Source: Segatella hominis (GTDB lineage Bacteria; Bacteroidota; Bacteroidia; Bacteroidales; Bacteroidaceae). Taken from it: a DNA stretch of 64,000 nucleotides. How positions within the stretch are numbered: position 1 is the stretch's first letter; each line of letters begins with the position of its first letter. The stretch lies in the NCBI RefSeq assembly GCF_019249725.2, contig NZ_CP137559.1, positions 3,426,001 to 3,490,000 on the forward strand, written 5' to 3'. The notes beneath the pieces were generated by a model that saw only the letters and a program-made list of their open reading frames with translations, made no database searches and was not told the origin of the DNA. Below, piece by piece: positions 24,409 to 33,462 of this stretch. The translations under genes were made by a program, and so were the position numbers.

Positions 24409-25191
24409 TTACTTGTTTAGCGGTCTTGCTACAAATTCTGTATGAAGTGTCTCCATCGGATGCTCCTTCAGGTTGATGAGGATGTTTGGCGTGTTGCCAT
24501 TGGCGATGATTACCTTGATGCCGGCATTGGCTACGTCGTGGGCGGTTTTCACTTTCGAAGTCATGCCGCCTCTGCCGTGGCTGCTCTTGCTGGCAAGAAT
24601 GTACTCGCTGATATCGCGGTCGTAATAAACCGATGGGATAATGCGGGTGGTAGGCTCGCTTGGATCGCCATTGTAGATGCCGTCCACATTACTTAATAAT
24701 ATAAGTGTGTCGGCATTCATCATCTTGGCAATCAAGCCAGACAACTCGTCGTTATCCGTAAACATCAACTCGGTGATGCACACGGTATCGTTCTCATTGA
24801 CGATAGGAAGTACATTGTTCTCCAGCATTACCTGCATGCAGGCCTCCTGGTTCTTATACTGCTCCTCGGCACCGAAATTTTCCTTCATGGTCAATACTTG
24901 ACCTATCTTAATCTTGTATTCACGGAAAAGGTTGTAATAGAGACCTACGAGTTTCACCTGTCCGATAGCAGAGAACAGCTGGCGTTGCTCCACGCTGTCT
25001 AAATGGTGGCCAACATGCAGCTCGGCTCTTCCGGCTGCTACGGCACCTGATGATACCAGAATTACCTCATAGTCGTGTTTGCGGAGCCAAACGATTTGAT
25101 CTACAATCGCCGACATTCTTGTTACGTCCAACTTTCCGTCTTCTCGGGTCAGCACATTGCTGCCCACCTTTACTACAATTCTTTTTCCCAT
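24409..25191 (-). CDS. proB: Glutamate 5-kinase, short form without PUA domain
   Basis: 260 residues, the length of the amino-acid-kinase domain alone; the C-terminal PUA domain of the enterobacterial enzyme (about 100 residues) is missing. It phosphorylates glutamate for ProA, the first step of proline synthesis. Marks are VVKVGSNVLTRE at the N-terminus, ILVSSGAVAAGR, IVNENDTVCITELMFTDNDELSGLIAKM, LILLSNVDGIYNGDP, and the Gly-rich SSHGRGGMTSKVKTA. Feedback control by proline through the kinase domain is known in the family and not testable here. A 22-nt piece of the dispersed GTGAAGAG repeat begins 8 bp upstream of the start codon. Confidence 0.93.
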   Translation of the reverse strand: MGKRIVVKVGSNVLTREDGKLDVTRMSAIVDQIVWLRKHDYEVILVSSGAVAAGRAELHVGHHLDSVEQRQLFSAIGQVKLVGLYYNLFREYKIKIGQVLTMKENFGAEEQYKNQEACMQVMLENNVLPIVNENDTVCITELMFTDNDELSGLIAKMMNADTLILLSNVDGIYNGDPSEPTTRIIPSVYYDRDISEYILASKSSHGRGGMTSKVKTAHDVANAGIKVIIANGNTPNILINLKEHPMETLHTEFVARPLNK

Positions 25192-25198
25192 GATTAAA

Positions 25199-25360
25199 GT
25201 GAAGAGTGAAGAACGAAGAGTATTCTTGTTCTTCTTGTTATATTTTATGTGATATGATATATGTTAAAGTGAAGAGTGAAGAATTCAATAGCTTTTTTAT
25301 ATCAAATTTTAGCTTGTTAAAGCAAGAGAATTCTTCACTCTTCACTCTTCGTTTTTCACT
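25199..25360. repeat. Cluster of three GTGAAGAG-type repeats
   Basis: Partial copies lie at 25199-25220 and 25269-25286 (plus) and 25329-25360 (minus) in the proB/acyl-CoA ligase gap. The third copy forms the stop codon region of the ligase gene. All share GTGAAGAGTGAAGAA with the 32-nt element. Confidence 0.8.
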
Positions 25361-27014
25361 TAACTCCGTCCTTTTCTCGAATCTCTACTCTTCGAATCTT
25401 GCCAGAGATGGTCTTTGGCAATTCATCTACGAATTCGATGATGCGAGGATATTTATAAGGAGCAGTCTCGTGCTTCACATGATCCTGCAGCTTCTTGATG
25501 AGGTCTGGACCTGCCATATTCTTGTATTCATCCTTTAGTACGACGGTTGCCTTGACTACCATGCCGCGGATTGGGTCTGGTACACCGGTGATGGCGCACT
25601 CTACTACGGCAGGATGAGTCATCAGGGCATTTTCTACCTCGAAAGGACCGATGCGATAACCGGAACTCTTGATCACATCATCGATTCTGCCCTCAAACCA
25701 GAAGTAGCCTTCCTCGTCACGCCAAGCCATATCGCCCGTGTGATAGTAACCGTCATGCCACACAGACTTGGTCTGCTTTTCGTCACGGTAATAATACTTG
25801 AAGAGTCCAAGCGGTTTGTTATCACCGATGCGGATGCAAATCTCACCCTTTTCACCATCCTCACACTCTGTCATGTCTGGGCGAAGGATGTGAACATCAT
25901 ATTGTGGGTTAGGCTTGCCCATGCTTCCTGGTTTTGGTTTGATCCAAGGGAAGGTTCCTAATGTCATGGTGGTTTCGGTCTGTCCGAAGCCCTCGTAAAT
26001 CTGTACACCAGTCAGTTTCTGGAAGGTTTCTGCTACGGATGGATTCATCGCTTCACCCGCAGTTGTACAATATTCGAGACTGCTGAGGTCGTACTTGGAG
26101 AAATCCTCCTGAATCATGAAACGGTAGATAGTAGGAGGGGCGCAGAAAGAAGTGATATGATATTTTTCTATCTGGCGCATAATCTTATCAGCCGTAAACT
26201 TCTCGTGATCGAATACGAAGACGGTAGCTCCGGCAAACCATTGACCGTAGAGTTTGCCCCAAACAGCCTTTCCCCAACCGGTATCGGCTACGGTCAGGTG
26301 GATGGAGTTCTCGTGGAGATTGTGCCAATATACACCCGTGGTCAGATGACCGAGGGCATAGAGGTGGTCGTGGGCCACCATCTTTGGCTCGCCTGTCGTA
26401 CCTGATGTGAAATACATCAGGAGCGTATCTTCATTGGAATTTACATGTTCCGGGCGAACGAAAGGAGCGCATTCGTTCCACTCCTTCATCCAGTCGTGGA
26501 AACCTTCAGGAATATCTGGACCGATACTGATTAGGGTCTTGACGGTAGGACTCTCTGGCATAGCCTCTTCAATTTGCTCTACCACGTAATCATCGCCGCA
26601 GCAGATGATGGCTTTTACGCTGGCGGCATTGTTGCGATATACGATGTCATGCTTGGTGAGCATGTGGGTGGCAGGAATGGCTACGGCTCCTATCTTGTGG
26701 AGTCCGAGCATGGCAAGCCACCACTGATAGTGGCGCTTCAGGATAAGCATTACCTTATCATCATGACCAATGCCGAGGCTCTGGAAGTAGGCAGCAGCCT
26801 TGTCGCTCTGTTCTTTCAGATCCTTGTATGTAAAACGTATCTCCTCGCCACGTTCACTTGTCCAAAGCAGTGCAACATGGTCTGGCTTGATTTTTGCCCA
26901 CTCGTCCATTACATCGTAGGCAAAGTTGAAATCTTCTGGTATAATGAACTCCAGATGCTCCTTGAAGTCTTGTTCTGAAGTAAATTTAGTTTGTTTTAAA
27001 AATCTCTCAATCAT
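25356..27014 (-). CDS. AMP-forming acyl-CoA synthetase
   Basis: 552 residues. It activates a carboxylic acid with ATP and joins it to CoA. The adenylate-forming motifs are all visible: the P-loop-like LLMYFTSGTTGEPKM near residue 205, YEGFGQTETTM near 345, YHTGDMAWRDEEGYFWFEGRIDDVIKSSGYRIGPFEVE (about 430-470), and the catalytic Lys in PKTISGKIRRVEIRE near the end. The text around TVADTGWGKAVWGKLYGQWFAGA is like the medium-chain/ACSM or acetyl-CoA synthetase group. The chain length of the substrate cannot be read. It lies 37 bp after the XRE-cupin regulator on the same strand, a pairing I know from other Bacteroidetes, so regulation by that protein is likely. Confidence 0.9.
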   Translation of the reverse strand: MIERFLKQTKFTSEQDFKEHLEFIIPEDFNFAYDVMDEWAKIKPDHVALLWTSERGEEIRFTYKDLKEQSDKAAAYFQSLGIGHDDKVMLILKRHYQWWLAMLGLHKIGAVAIPATHMLTKHDIVYRNNAASVKAIICCGDDYVVEQIEEAMPESPTVKTLISIGPDIPEGFHDWMKEWNECAPFVRPEHVNSNEDTLLMYFTSGTTGEPKMVAHDHLYALGHLTTGVYWHNLHENSIHLTVADTGWGKAVWGKLYGQWFAGATVFVFDHEKFTADKIMRQIEKYHITSFCAPPTIYRFMIQEDFSKYDLSSLEYCTTAGEAMNPSVAETFQKLTGVQIYEGFGQTETTMTLGTFPWIKPKPGSMGKPNPQYDVHILRPDMTECEDGEKGEICIRIGDNKPLGLFKYYYRDEKQTKSVWHDGYYHTGDMAWRDEEGYFWFEGRIDDVIKSSGYRIGPFEVENALMTHPAVVECAITGVPDPIRGMVVKATVVLKDEYKNMAGPDLIKKLQDHVKHETAPYKYPRIIEFVDELPKTISGKIRRVEIREKDGVK

Positions 27015-27050
27015 AATTGTTTGATTTGCTTAGAGAATTGAATTCTCTAT

Positions 27051-27605
27051 TTAGATAATGATACAAAGAAACTTGGCAGGTTCCCCATTGAGGGAACGGA
27101 AACAATGTTGTTTCTTGCTGTCGAAATAGATGCTGTCACCAGGGTTGAGTACCATGACTTTTTCTTCGATGGTTACCTCAAGTGTTCCTTCTATCACATA
27201 ATCATATTCCTGTCCGTCGTGTCCGTTCTTATTTGGTTTCTCATTACCAGGTAATGGGTCAACCTGAACCATGAAAGGATTTACCTTTCTGTCTTTGAAA
27301 CCAACGGCAAGGCTCTGGTACTTATATTGGTTGTTACGGTCAATCTCCGGTCCCTGTCCCTTGCGGGTCACGTAGTATCCCTTCATGCGAGGTTCCTCGC
27401 CGAAGAGTAATACGTCAAGGTCGATACCATACCGCTTGGATATCTTTGAGAGGCGATACACAGAAGGGTCTGCCTCTCCTGTCTCTATTTTGAGATAATG
27501 GTCGAGACTGATGTCACAAAGCTCAGCTACCTCCTCTGCAGGGATGTTGAGAACCTCGCGAAGACCTTTCAGTCTCTCGCCGATTTGCTTGATTGCTTCG
27601 TCCAT
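27051..27605 (-). CDS. XRE-family regulator with C-terminal cupin domain
   Basis: 184 residues. The N-terminal helix-turn-helix (about 8-65) reads IGERLKGLREVLNIPAEEVAELCDISLDHYLKIETGEADPSVYRLSKISKRYGIDLDVLLFG. The cupin barrel (about 105-180) has GQEYDYVIEGTLEVTIEEKVMVLNPGDSIYFDSKKQHCFRSL, with the ligand-binding pocket typical of small-molecule-sensing MerR/XRE-cupin regulators. It heads the operon with the acyl-CoA synthetase and probably senses a related acid or CoA-linked metabolite. The -7 element TACTTTTG is at 27633-27640. Confidence 0.88.
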   Translation of the reverse strand: MDEAIKQIGERLKGLREVLNIPAEEVAELCDISLDHYLKIETGEADPSVYRLSKISKRYGIDLDVLLFGEEPRMKGYYVTRKGQGPEIDRNNQYKYQSLAVGFKDRKVNPFMVQVDPLPGNEKPNKNGHDGQEYDYVIEGTLEVTIEEKVMVLNPGDSIYFDSKKQHCFRSLNGEPAKFLCIII

Positions 27606-27632
27606 ATTTCTATATTTTTATTGGTTTGTGGG

Positions 27633-27640
27633 CAAAAGTA
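27633..27640 (-). promoter_or_regulatory. -7 element TACTTTTG for the cupin regulator/ligase operon
   Basis: This TAnnTTTG match on the minus strand lies 27 bp before the start at 27605. Confidence 0.65.
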
Positions 27641-27683
27641 CTAATTTTTGCTGATATGAGCAAGAAAAATCAGCGTTAATCCT

Positions 27684-29234
27684 CTATTTGATAACGAATT
27701 TATAGATTCCGTTTTGTCGGGAGCCTACGATAGCGGTATTGCCAATGACCAATGGCGATGATTCAAAGTTGTGAGCAAAATGCTTCTTACACAGTATTTC
27801 TCCGGTCTTGGCGCGGATAAGATATGTGGTTCCACCAGAGTCGCCTGTGAAAATATACATTTCGTTCTTCTCGTTTAAGAATCCTACAGGTGATGACCAC
27901 GCAAACTGGTTCAGCTGGGTCGAGTGGACTATCTTACCTGTTTGAATATCGACGGCTATCATTTCGGCAGATCCTGCTCCCTTTCCATCAGCTCCGTTTC
28001 GGCAAATATTGGCGAAAAGAAGATGGCTGCAATCGCCCATTCCTAATAATGGAGTACAATACATACCGCCATCAAGCGCCTTTTCTCCTAAGGTAAAGCG
28101 TTTGCAAGGTATCTGCAAATTCCAGATACGATTGCCGTTTCTTCCATCCAATTTTACGATATGACAAATACCTTCATTTCCCTGTTTGTCCACTTCGCAG
28201 CCACAATATATATAAGGTGTGTCTTTTTCTACTTTGCATACGATACTGCCATCTATGTCGTCATGGTTGTTGTAACTCCAAACTGGTTTCATCGTATTTA
28301 AGTTGACGGCAAGAATGTTGCCATGATTGTCTCCGAAGAAACCGTAGTTGCGATATACGCAGAGACTGTTCTCTACTCCAGGAGCCGAACCGTTGATGGT
28401 ATAGCGTAATGCTGCTGCAAGTGTAAGCTTGCCTTGGACTCTGCGGAATTTATACAGACATCCGTTTTCGCCAGGCCAGAAAAGGAAGTCTCCTACGACT
28501 ACTGGCGATGAGTCGAAAGCATTCCAACCGCGGCGTGCTTTTGGGTCATGTCCGAAGAAATCGGTTATCTGGTTCTTTTTCAGATCTATGGTCAAACTTC
28601 CGAATGGTTGGTGATAGGGAACACCCTGTCCGACATAGAGGTTGTCGAGAGTAGGATCGAGCGATGGAGTTCCCTTTATCGTGTTGGTCACGTCTATTGC
28701 TTGTCTTGTCGCCTTTCCTGTATTGTAGTCGATGAAATAGACTCTGCCGCATAGAGATCCAACCATAATCTCATTTCTCTTCTTGTGATAAAGAGGCTGA
28801 CCTGTCCATCCGGAACCTCCTCCCCAGATTCCATATTTCGTCTGCTCTGTATTATAATAGGTATGAAATACCCATGCCGTGTCTATGGTAGCAGGTGTTC
28901 CTGTTACCTTACCGCCAAAGTTGGCATCACGCAGTAGGGTTTTCCTGAAAGTCAGTACATCTTCCCCATCATAGAGACTCTCCAAAGAGGACAAGGTGAG
29001 GTCGCTGGAATCTTTGATTTCAACATCGTAGCGCACTCTCTCTGCCGACGGATACAAGGTGTCTGGTAGGGGAAGAACAGTTGTGTTGACTTCGATTTCA
29101 GTACTATCCTCTATAGGTTGGTTGTCTTGTTGCTTGACAACTTTTGTTGTGCAGGCACCTAATAATATGCTTAGTGAACAGAATATAAGTCTCCAGCATC
29201 TTTTGAGATTGCCATGATTTTTATGGTAATTCAT
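27684..29234 (-). CDS. PQQ-like beta-propeller lipoprotein
   Basis: 516 residues from MNYHKNHG (ATG 29232-29234). The open frame reaches 29498 but crosses the promoter and the proC terminator, so the longer start is rejected. The lipoprotein signal is RLIFCSLSILLGAC. The body has blade repeats of the PQQ/outer-membrane-assembly propeller kind: VGSLCGRVYFIDYNTGKATR, GENGCLYKFRRVQGKLTL, GDNHGNILAVNLNTMKPVWSYN, MIAVDIQTGKIVHSTQLNQFAWSSP, FTGDSGGTTYLIRAKTGEILCKKHF. WGGGSGWTGQP near residue 145 is a possible functional loop. It stands alone, and its ligand is unknown. Confidence 0.8.
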   Translation of the reverse strand: MNYHKNHGNLKRCWRLIFCSLSILLGACTTKVVKQQDNQPIEDSTEIEVNTTVLPLPDTLYPSAERVRYDVEIKDSSDLTLSSLESLYDGEDVLTFRKTLLRDANFGGKVTGTPATIDTAWVFHTYYNTEQTKYGIWGGGSGWTGQPLYHKKRNEIMVGSLCGRVYFIDYNTGKATRQAIDVTNTIKGTPSLDPTLDNLYVGQGVPYHQPFGSLTIDLKKNQITDFFGHDPKARRGWNAFDSSPVVVGDFLFWPGENGCLYKFRRVQGKLTLAAALRYTINGSAPGVENSLCVYRNYGFFGDNHGNILAVNLNTMKPVWSYNNHDDIDGSIVCKVEKDTPYIYCGCEVDKQGNEGICHIVKLDGRNGNRIWNLQIPCKRFTLGEKALDGGMYCTPLLGMGDCSHLLFANICRNGADGKGAGSAEMIAVDIQTGKIVHSTQLNQFAWSSPVGFLNEKNEMYIFTGDSGGTTYLIRAKTGEILCKKHFAHNFESSPLVIGNTAIVGSRQNGIYKFVIK

Positions 29235-29277
29235 CTTCTGATTGGTTTTAAATTTCAAGCGTTTAGATTGTCGGGGA

Positions 29278-29285
29278 CAAAAATA
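29278..29285 (-). promoter_or_regulatory. -7 element TATTTTTG for the PQQ-like lipoprotein
   Basis: This minus-strand TAnnTTTG match sits 44 bp before the ATG at 29234. Confidence 0.6.
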
Positions 29286-29341
29286 CGAAGAAAAAATGAA
29301 TACGCCAAAGACTTTTACTGGAAATTTTCGATAAGAAAAAA

Positions 29342-29374
29342 AAGAAGTGTATCGACTATTACAATACACTTCTT
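29342..29374. terminator. Terminator after proC
   Basis: AAGAAGTGTAT / ATACACTTCTT, with flanking A-tracts, lies 15 bp beyond the proC stop on the minus strand. Confidence 0.85.
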
Positions 29375-29388
29375 GTGATGGAATATTT

Positions 29389-30171
29389 TTATTTTTTACC
29401 TGCCAGCAAGCCGTTGATGACGGCAGAAGTGAAACCTCCTTGTTCCATGGTGTTGAGACCCTTGATGGTACAGCCGCCAGGAGTAGTAACCTTATCAATG
29501 GCAGCCTCTGGGTGTTCGCCTGTCTCTTGCAGTAATTCTACAGCACCCTTCACAGTCTGGAGTACAATCTTCTGTGCATCCTTAGCTTTGAAGCCCATCT
29601 CTACGCCGCCTTCCACATTGGCTCTTACATAGCGCATCGCATAAGCAATGGCACATGACATGGCTGTGGCTGCAGGGAAAAGGCGTTCTTCCATGATGAG
29701 GCTCTCGCCCAATTCATCAAATATATCTGTAATTTGCTTACTCTCTGTAGCAGATGCATCAATTGGAGTGATGAATGTCATCGACTGTTTGTAAGCGATA
29801 GCGATATTTGGCATTACCAGGAAGAATGTTGGGGTAGAACCGTCCTTGTCAAGCCATTCCTTGATATTGGCTGATGGAACACCGGCTGCAACTACTACGA
29901 GTTTCTGGCTTTTGTAGTCAAGTACATCCTTGATACCTTTCAAAGTTTTCTCCACGCACCAAGGCTTTACAACTACGCATACGATATCTGCGCCGTGACA
30001 AGCCAACTGGTTGTCGAGGGTTACGCTGGCTCCTTCGCTTGCGAAGTGATCCAATACTGGTTGGTTGTGGTCAGATACCGTAATATCTGAAGGAGTGAAG
30101 TTCTCACTCTTCAATAAGCCTTCTGCCATGGCACCGCCCATAGCACCAGCTCCGATAATTGTTATTTTCAT
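29389..30171 (-). CDS. proC: Pyrroline-5-carboxylate reductase
   Basis: 260 residues from MKITIIGAGAMGGAMAEGLL (ATG 30169-30171); an upstream ATG at 30195 would leave only a 9-nt leader from the -7 element at 30204-30211. It reduces pyrroline-5-carboxylate to proline with NAD(P)H, the last step of the pathway begun by ProB and ProA. The Rossmann dinucleotide site GAGAMGGAMAEG is at the N-terminus, and VVVKPW and VVVAAGV follow. The C-terminal dimer domain has AATAMSCAIAYAMRYVRA, KVTTPGGCTIKGLNTMEQGGF, the family signature. It is monocistronic. Confidence 0.94.
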   Translation of the reverse strand: MKITIIGAGAMGGAMAEGLLKSENFTPSDITVSDHNQPVLDHFASEGASVTLDNQLACHGADIVCVVVKPWCVEKTLKGIKDVLDYKSQKLVVVAAGVPSANIKEWLDKDGSTPTFFLVMPNIAIAYKQSMTFITPIDASATESKQITDIFDELGESLIMEERLFPAATAMSCAIAYAMRYVRANVEGGVEMGFKAKDAQKIVLQTVKGAVELLQETGEHPEAAIDKVTTPGGCTIKGLNTMEQGGFTSAVINGLLAGKK

Positions 30172-30203
30172 TGTCTTCTTATAGTTAAAATGCAATTACG
30201 GTG

Positions 30204-30211
30204 CAAAGATA
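30204..30211 (-). promoter_or_regulatory. -7 element TATCTTTG for proC
   Basis: This minus-strand TAnnTTTG match lies 33 bp before the ATG. Confidence 0.65.
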
Positions 30212-30294
30212 CGACTTTTATCAGAAAAAGAGTAGTTTATTGACGATTTTTTAAGAAAACACGCTGGTTTGCTGACGATTTTTTAAGAAATTCG

Positions 30295-32370
30295 CTAGTT
30301 TACTCCCATTCTGGAAGTATCCACGTCCTTAGTATTCTTCTCCTTGTACTTGCCTATCTTGTAGATGATGGAGATGGAGGCTGATGCCCAATCTTGCTTG
30401 ATATTCATGTGATAATCTTGATTGCCTTGTACTGATTTTGTAGAGAATCCCTCGTTGAAGATATTGCTGCCTTTAATCACAATGCTCCATTTATCATTAT
30501 CGGAAGCCCACCTCAACATAGCATTCAGGAGAAAGACTGATTTGATGTCATAGAGTCCTTGAATGGCTTTCGACTGATAGAATGGGTTAAGTATGAAATG
30601 GATGTGATGGCTTCGGCTAAGCTGGGCGGATAGATTTCCGGCAAGAATGGCAGAGATATGTTTGCGATTGAAGGTCAAGTCAAAGAAATCGTTACTCTTG
30701 TCATGTCTGTAGATTCCTGTGACAGAAACATTTCCCTCCAGCCAATTGCCTATTCCGAAAGTCGTCGATGCTCTAATGCCCATAGTATGGTTATAGTCGA
30801 AATTGGTCTCCTTCATGATGACTGCCAGGTGGTCGGTAGTCTGATAAGGCAACTGCACAGAATAGTTGGGTTGGAACTCTGCAAATACCATCAATGTATG
30901 GCGACTTTTGATCGTCCACATCAAGTCGGTCTCGTATGTAGAGTAAGGCTTGAGATGAGGATTTCCCCATATCTCCATATAGGTAGAGGCATAGTAAATG
31001 CTGCTCATAGTTGACCAATAGCTAGGAAACTGTGAGCTGGAACTGAAGGATAAGTTGAGTATGTTGCCAGGATTGGCTTTCCACGATGCATTAAGTGTGG
31101 GATAAATATGCCATTTGTTCCATTGTGGAGAATGGTACTGCTCCGCTTCTACAGAGGCTTCCAAGCTGATTCGCTCGTTTATTTGTTTGCTAATGCCGCC
31201 ATAGAAACTCAAGATTCTTTCTTCGATATTCACCTGGCTGGTTGCATCTGGAATGTCTGCTCCATCCTTGTTGGTCGTGGCTTGGTAGCTTCTGTTGTTG
31301 CTGTTTTGGAATTTCATACCATACGACAGTTCCCAACCCTTCTTCAATGAGTGGGATTGATCGGCGGTGAAAAGCCATTTGTCTATTACCTGCTTGCTGT
31401 TTGTGTATAGAATACGTTCTTCGTCAAGTATTGTTCCTTCCAGATATTGCTGGCTGGGATTTTGGTAGTTGATATAGGATATGCCTATTTGTAGTCCAAA
31501 GGGCAGGTTGTAGCTGGCATCTACATTGTGCAGGTAGGTATGTTCATTGCCCTGTTGCTGGGATGTGCCTGTTCCCATCGTTTCATGATGAGGATGACTG
31601 CTGTCCCATTTTCCTGTATATGCCAGGGATAGCTGGTGGTTATCAGCAAATGCATAACTCAGTCCCAAGCGATAGTTGTGAGTCAATCCAAGGGTTTTCT
31701 GTGAGGTCTTGTCATGATACGCTACTCGTTTCCCTTGAAGGGGATGATTGGCATTGGTAGTAGTTTCACCGTATGATGTTCCATCTGTAAATGAATACAT
31801 GGCATCCAGTCCGAATTTTCCTTTTTGGAACAGCAGGTTGCCTTTGCCTTCCCCTTCTCCGTATTTGCTTTGGCTCCAGATGCTTTGTATTTGTCCTGAA
31901 AGCAGGTTCTTTCCTACATAGTCTTTGGTAATCAGGTTGATGACCATTCCACGAACATGTAAGCGTGCTGGCGCTGCCAGCATCACTTCGGCTTTGGCTA
32001 ATTGTGATGCGGGCATGGCTTTTAATCGCTCTGCCAGTTGTGCATAATTGAGCGTGGTTGGTTTGCCGTTGATGATGAGAGTCAGTTCCTTTCCTGCATA
32101 ATTGATGTTGCCGTTTAGTTCGTTTACTCCTGGTATTCGTGTAAGGGCATCATAAGCGTTGTCTGCCGGCATTTTCTCTATGAGCAGTGGTATGTTGTAA
32201 ACCAACTGTCCTCTTTCAGCCTTGACGATAGGACGTGTCGCCTTGACGAAAACCTCGGGCAGGTTTTGCATCATCATCTGGGTGGTAAGCGTGTCTTTTA
32301 CCTCTTCGTTTTGAGCGCAAAGGGGCTGGCTCAGCAATAATGCTGAACCTAAGATAAAATTTATTTTCAT
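30295..32370 (-). CDS. TonB-receptor-like outer-membrane beta-barrel protein
   Basis: 691 residues with signal peptide MKINFILGSALLLSQPLCA. A plug-like region follows (NLPEVFVKATRPIVKAERGQLVYNIPLL...DALTRIPGVNELNGNINYAGKELTLIINGKPTTL), then a barrel of about 500 residues with alternating aromatic strands. It lacks the N-terminal carboxypeptidase-like domain and a SusD partner, fitting the outer-membrane beta-barrel family 3 group. It is the last gene of the LytTR-TonB-TPR operon (21 bp after the TPR gene), so the TonB-like protein encoded there is its likely energy partner. The transported or sensed ligand is unknown. The Phe-type C-terminus is not obvious (it ends RMGVN), a small oddity. Confidence 0.78.
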   Translation of the reverse strand: MKINFILGSALLLSQPLCAQNEEVKDTLTTQMMMQNLPEVFVKATRPIVKAERGQLVYNIPLLIEKMPADNAYDALTRIPGVNELNGNINYAGKELTLIINGKPTTLNYAQLAERLKAMPASQLAKAEVMLAAPARLHVRGMVINLITKDYVGKNLLSGQIQSIWSQSKYGEGEGKGNLLFQKGKFGLDAMYSFTDGTSYGETTTNANHPLQGKRVAYHDKTSQKTLGLTHNYRLGLSYAFADNHQLSLAYTGKWDSSHPHHETMGTGTSQQQGNEHTYLHNVDASYNLPFGLQIGISYINYQNPSQQYLEGTILDEERILYTNSKQVIDKWLFTADQSHSLKKGWELSYGMKFQNSNNRSYQATTNKDGADIPDATSQVNIEERILSFYGGISKQINERISLEASVEAEQYHSPQWNKWHIYPTLNASWKANPGNILNLSFSSSSQFPSYWSTMSSIYYASTYMEIWGNPHLKPYSTYETDLMWTIKSRHTLMVFAEFQPNYSVQLPYQTTDHLAVIMKETNFDYNHTMGIRASTTFGIGNWLEGNVSVTGIYRHDKSNDFFDLTFNRKHISAILAGNLSAQLSRSHHIHFILNPFYQSKAIQGLYDIKSVFLLNAMLRWASDNDKWSIVIKGSNIFNEGFSTKSVQGNQDYHMNIKQDWASASISIIYKIGKYKEKNTKDVDTSRMGVN

Positions 32371-32391
32371 GTATTTATGTGAGTTTGATGG

Positions 32392-33450
32392 TTATTGCTT
32401 GAGTTGCTCTTTGGCTTTGGATATGAGTTGTGCTGCCTCTTTTTTATCTTCCAGTTTGTTTGCATTTGCTAAGAACATCTGGAGATACAGTTTCGCTTTC
32501 AGCTTGTTCTTGGAAGCGATGAACATTTGGGTGGCATTGTAATAGTTGAGCGGGTCGTCTTCTTCATCGTAAAGGATGCTTAACTCAAAGTCACGTGCTG
32601 CGTCTGCATATCGGCTGTGTTGAAAATGTAAGTCGGCTAGCCATTTATAGGTTCGCAAAGCTCTGTCTTTTGGCAAGGAAACCTCTAACGACTGGTTGAA
32701 ATGAGCCATAGACAATGAATCCATGCAGAAGGATTTCTCTATCAAAGCCAAGTGGAAAAGGCAAGTGGCATTGTCGCTTTTGAACTGAACTGCTTTCTGG
32801 TAATGTTTCAGCGCCTTTTCATTGTCCGGCTGGTCCTCATAACAGAGACCAAGGATGAAGTTGGATTCGAAATTATCAAATCCTTGTGCTATCAGTTTAT
32901 CATACAAGGGTATAGCCTCATCGTATTTGAATTGCATGAATAGGGAATAGGCATATTCCTTGTTTACATATAAGTTCGTAGAATCACATTGAGAAATGTA
33001 ATTCTTCGTCACTTTTTCTGCTCTGTCTGGTTTGTTCACCCCATTGTAATGCACGGCAAGCGAAGCGATAATTTCACTGTCGTAAGGGAATAAGAATGCG
33101 ATGCGTTCCCCCCAGAGAGAAACCTTGTCATTGTTGTTCTGATTGAGATAAGCATAATAGTACATTCGCATGTCTTCGTGGTTGATGCTATCTGATGGAA
33201 TTTTGTCAAGGCAAGAAATGCAGGCGGTGTAGTTGCCTACTTTCCGATAGCAGGAAGCCAGTTTCCTGCGTGCTTCCAGGTGAGATGGATTCGTTTCCAA
33301 ATACTTTTGGTAGTATTGGGTTGCATGAAATACATCATATCTACTCAAACAGCTATCTCCTTGTTGAAGTAAATTAGCTGTGGTCTCGTTGGCCTTGCCA
33401 TTCATTGCCATACATAGCCATAATATAAGGATCAATCTAAACTGTTTCAT
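32392..33450 (-). CDS. Exported tetratricopeptide-repeat protein
   Basis: 352 residues with signal peptide MKQFRLILILWLCMAMNGKA. At least six TPR-like helical pairs follow: DVFHATQYYQKYLETNPSHLEARRKLASCYRKVGNYTACISCL, FKYDEAIPLYDKLIAQG, NEKALKHYQKAVQFKSDNATCLFHLALIEKSF, SRYADAARDFELSILYDEEDDPLNYY. It is a periplasmic scaffold by prediction. The gene lies 12 bp after the TonB gene and 21 bp before the barrel gene, so it probably joins the two in one envelope complex. No enzymatic motif. Confidence 0.85.
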   Translation of the reverse strand: MKQFRLILILWLCMAMNGKANETTANLLQQGDSCLSRYDVFHATQYYQKYLETNPSHLEARRKLASCYRKVGNYTACISCLDKIPSDSINHEDMRMYYYAYLNQNNNDKVSLWGERIAFLFPYDSEIIASLAVHYNGVNKPDRAEKVTKNYISQCDSTNLYVNKEYAYSLFMQFKYDEAIPLYDKLIAQGFDNFESNFILGLCYEDQPDNEKALKHYQKAVQFKSDNATCLFHLALIEKSFCMDSLSMAHFNQSLEVSLPKDRALRTYKWLADLHFQHSRYADAARDFELSILYDEEDDPLNYYNATQMFIASKNKLKAKLYLQMFLANANKLEDKKEAAQLISKAKEQLKQ

Positions 33451-33462
33451 CGTTTTTGCTGA

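Noticed and set aside
27684..29498. Longer start for the PQQ-like lipoprotein
   Set aside because: It would run through the gene's own promoter and the proC terminator and hide the lipoprotein signal.
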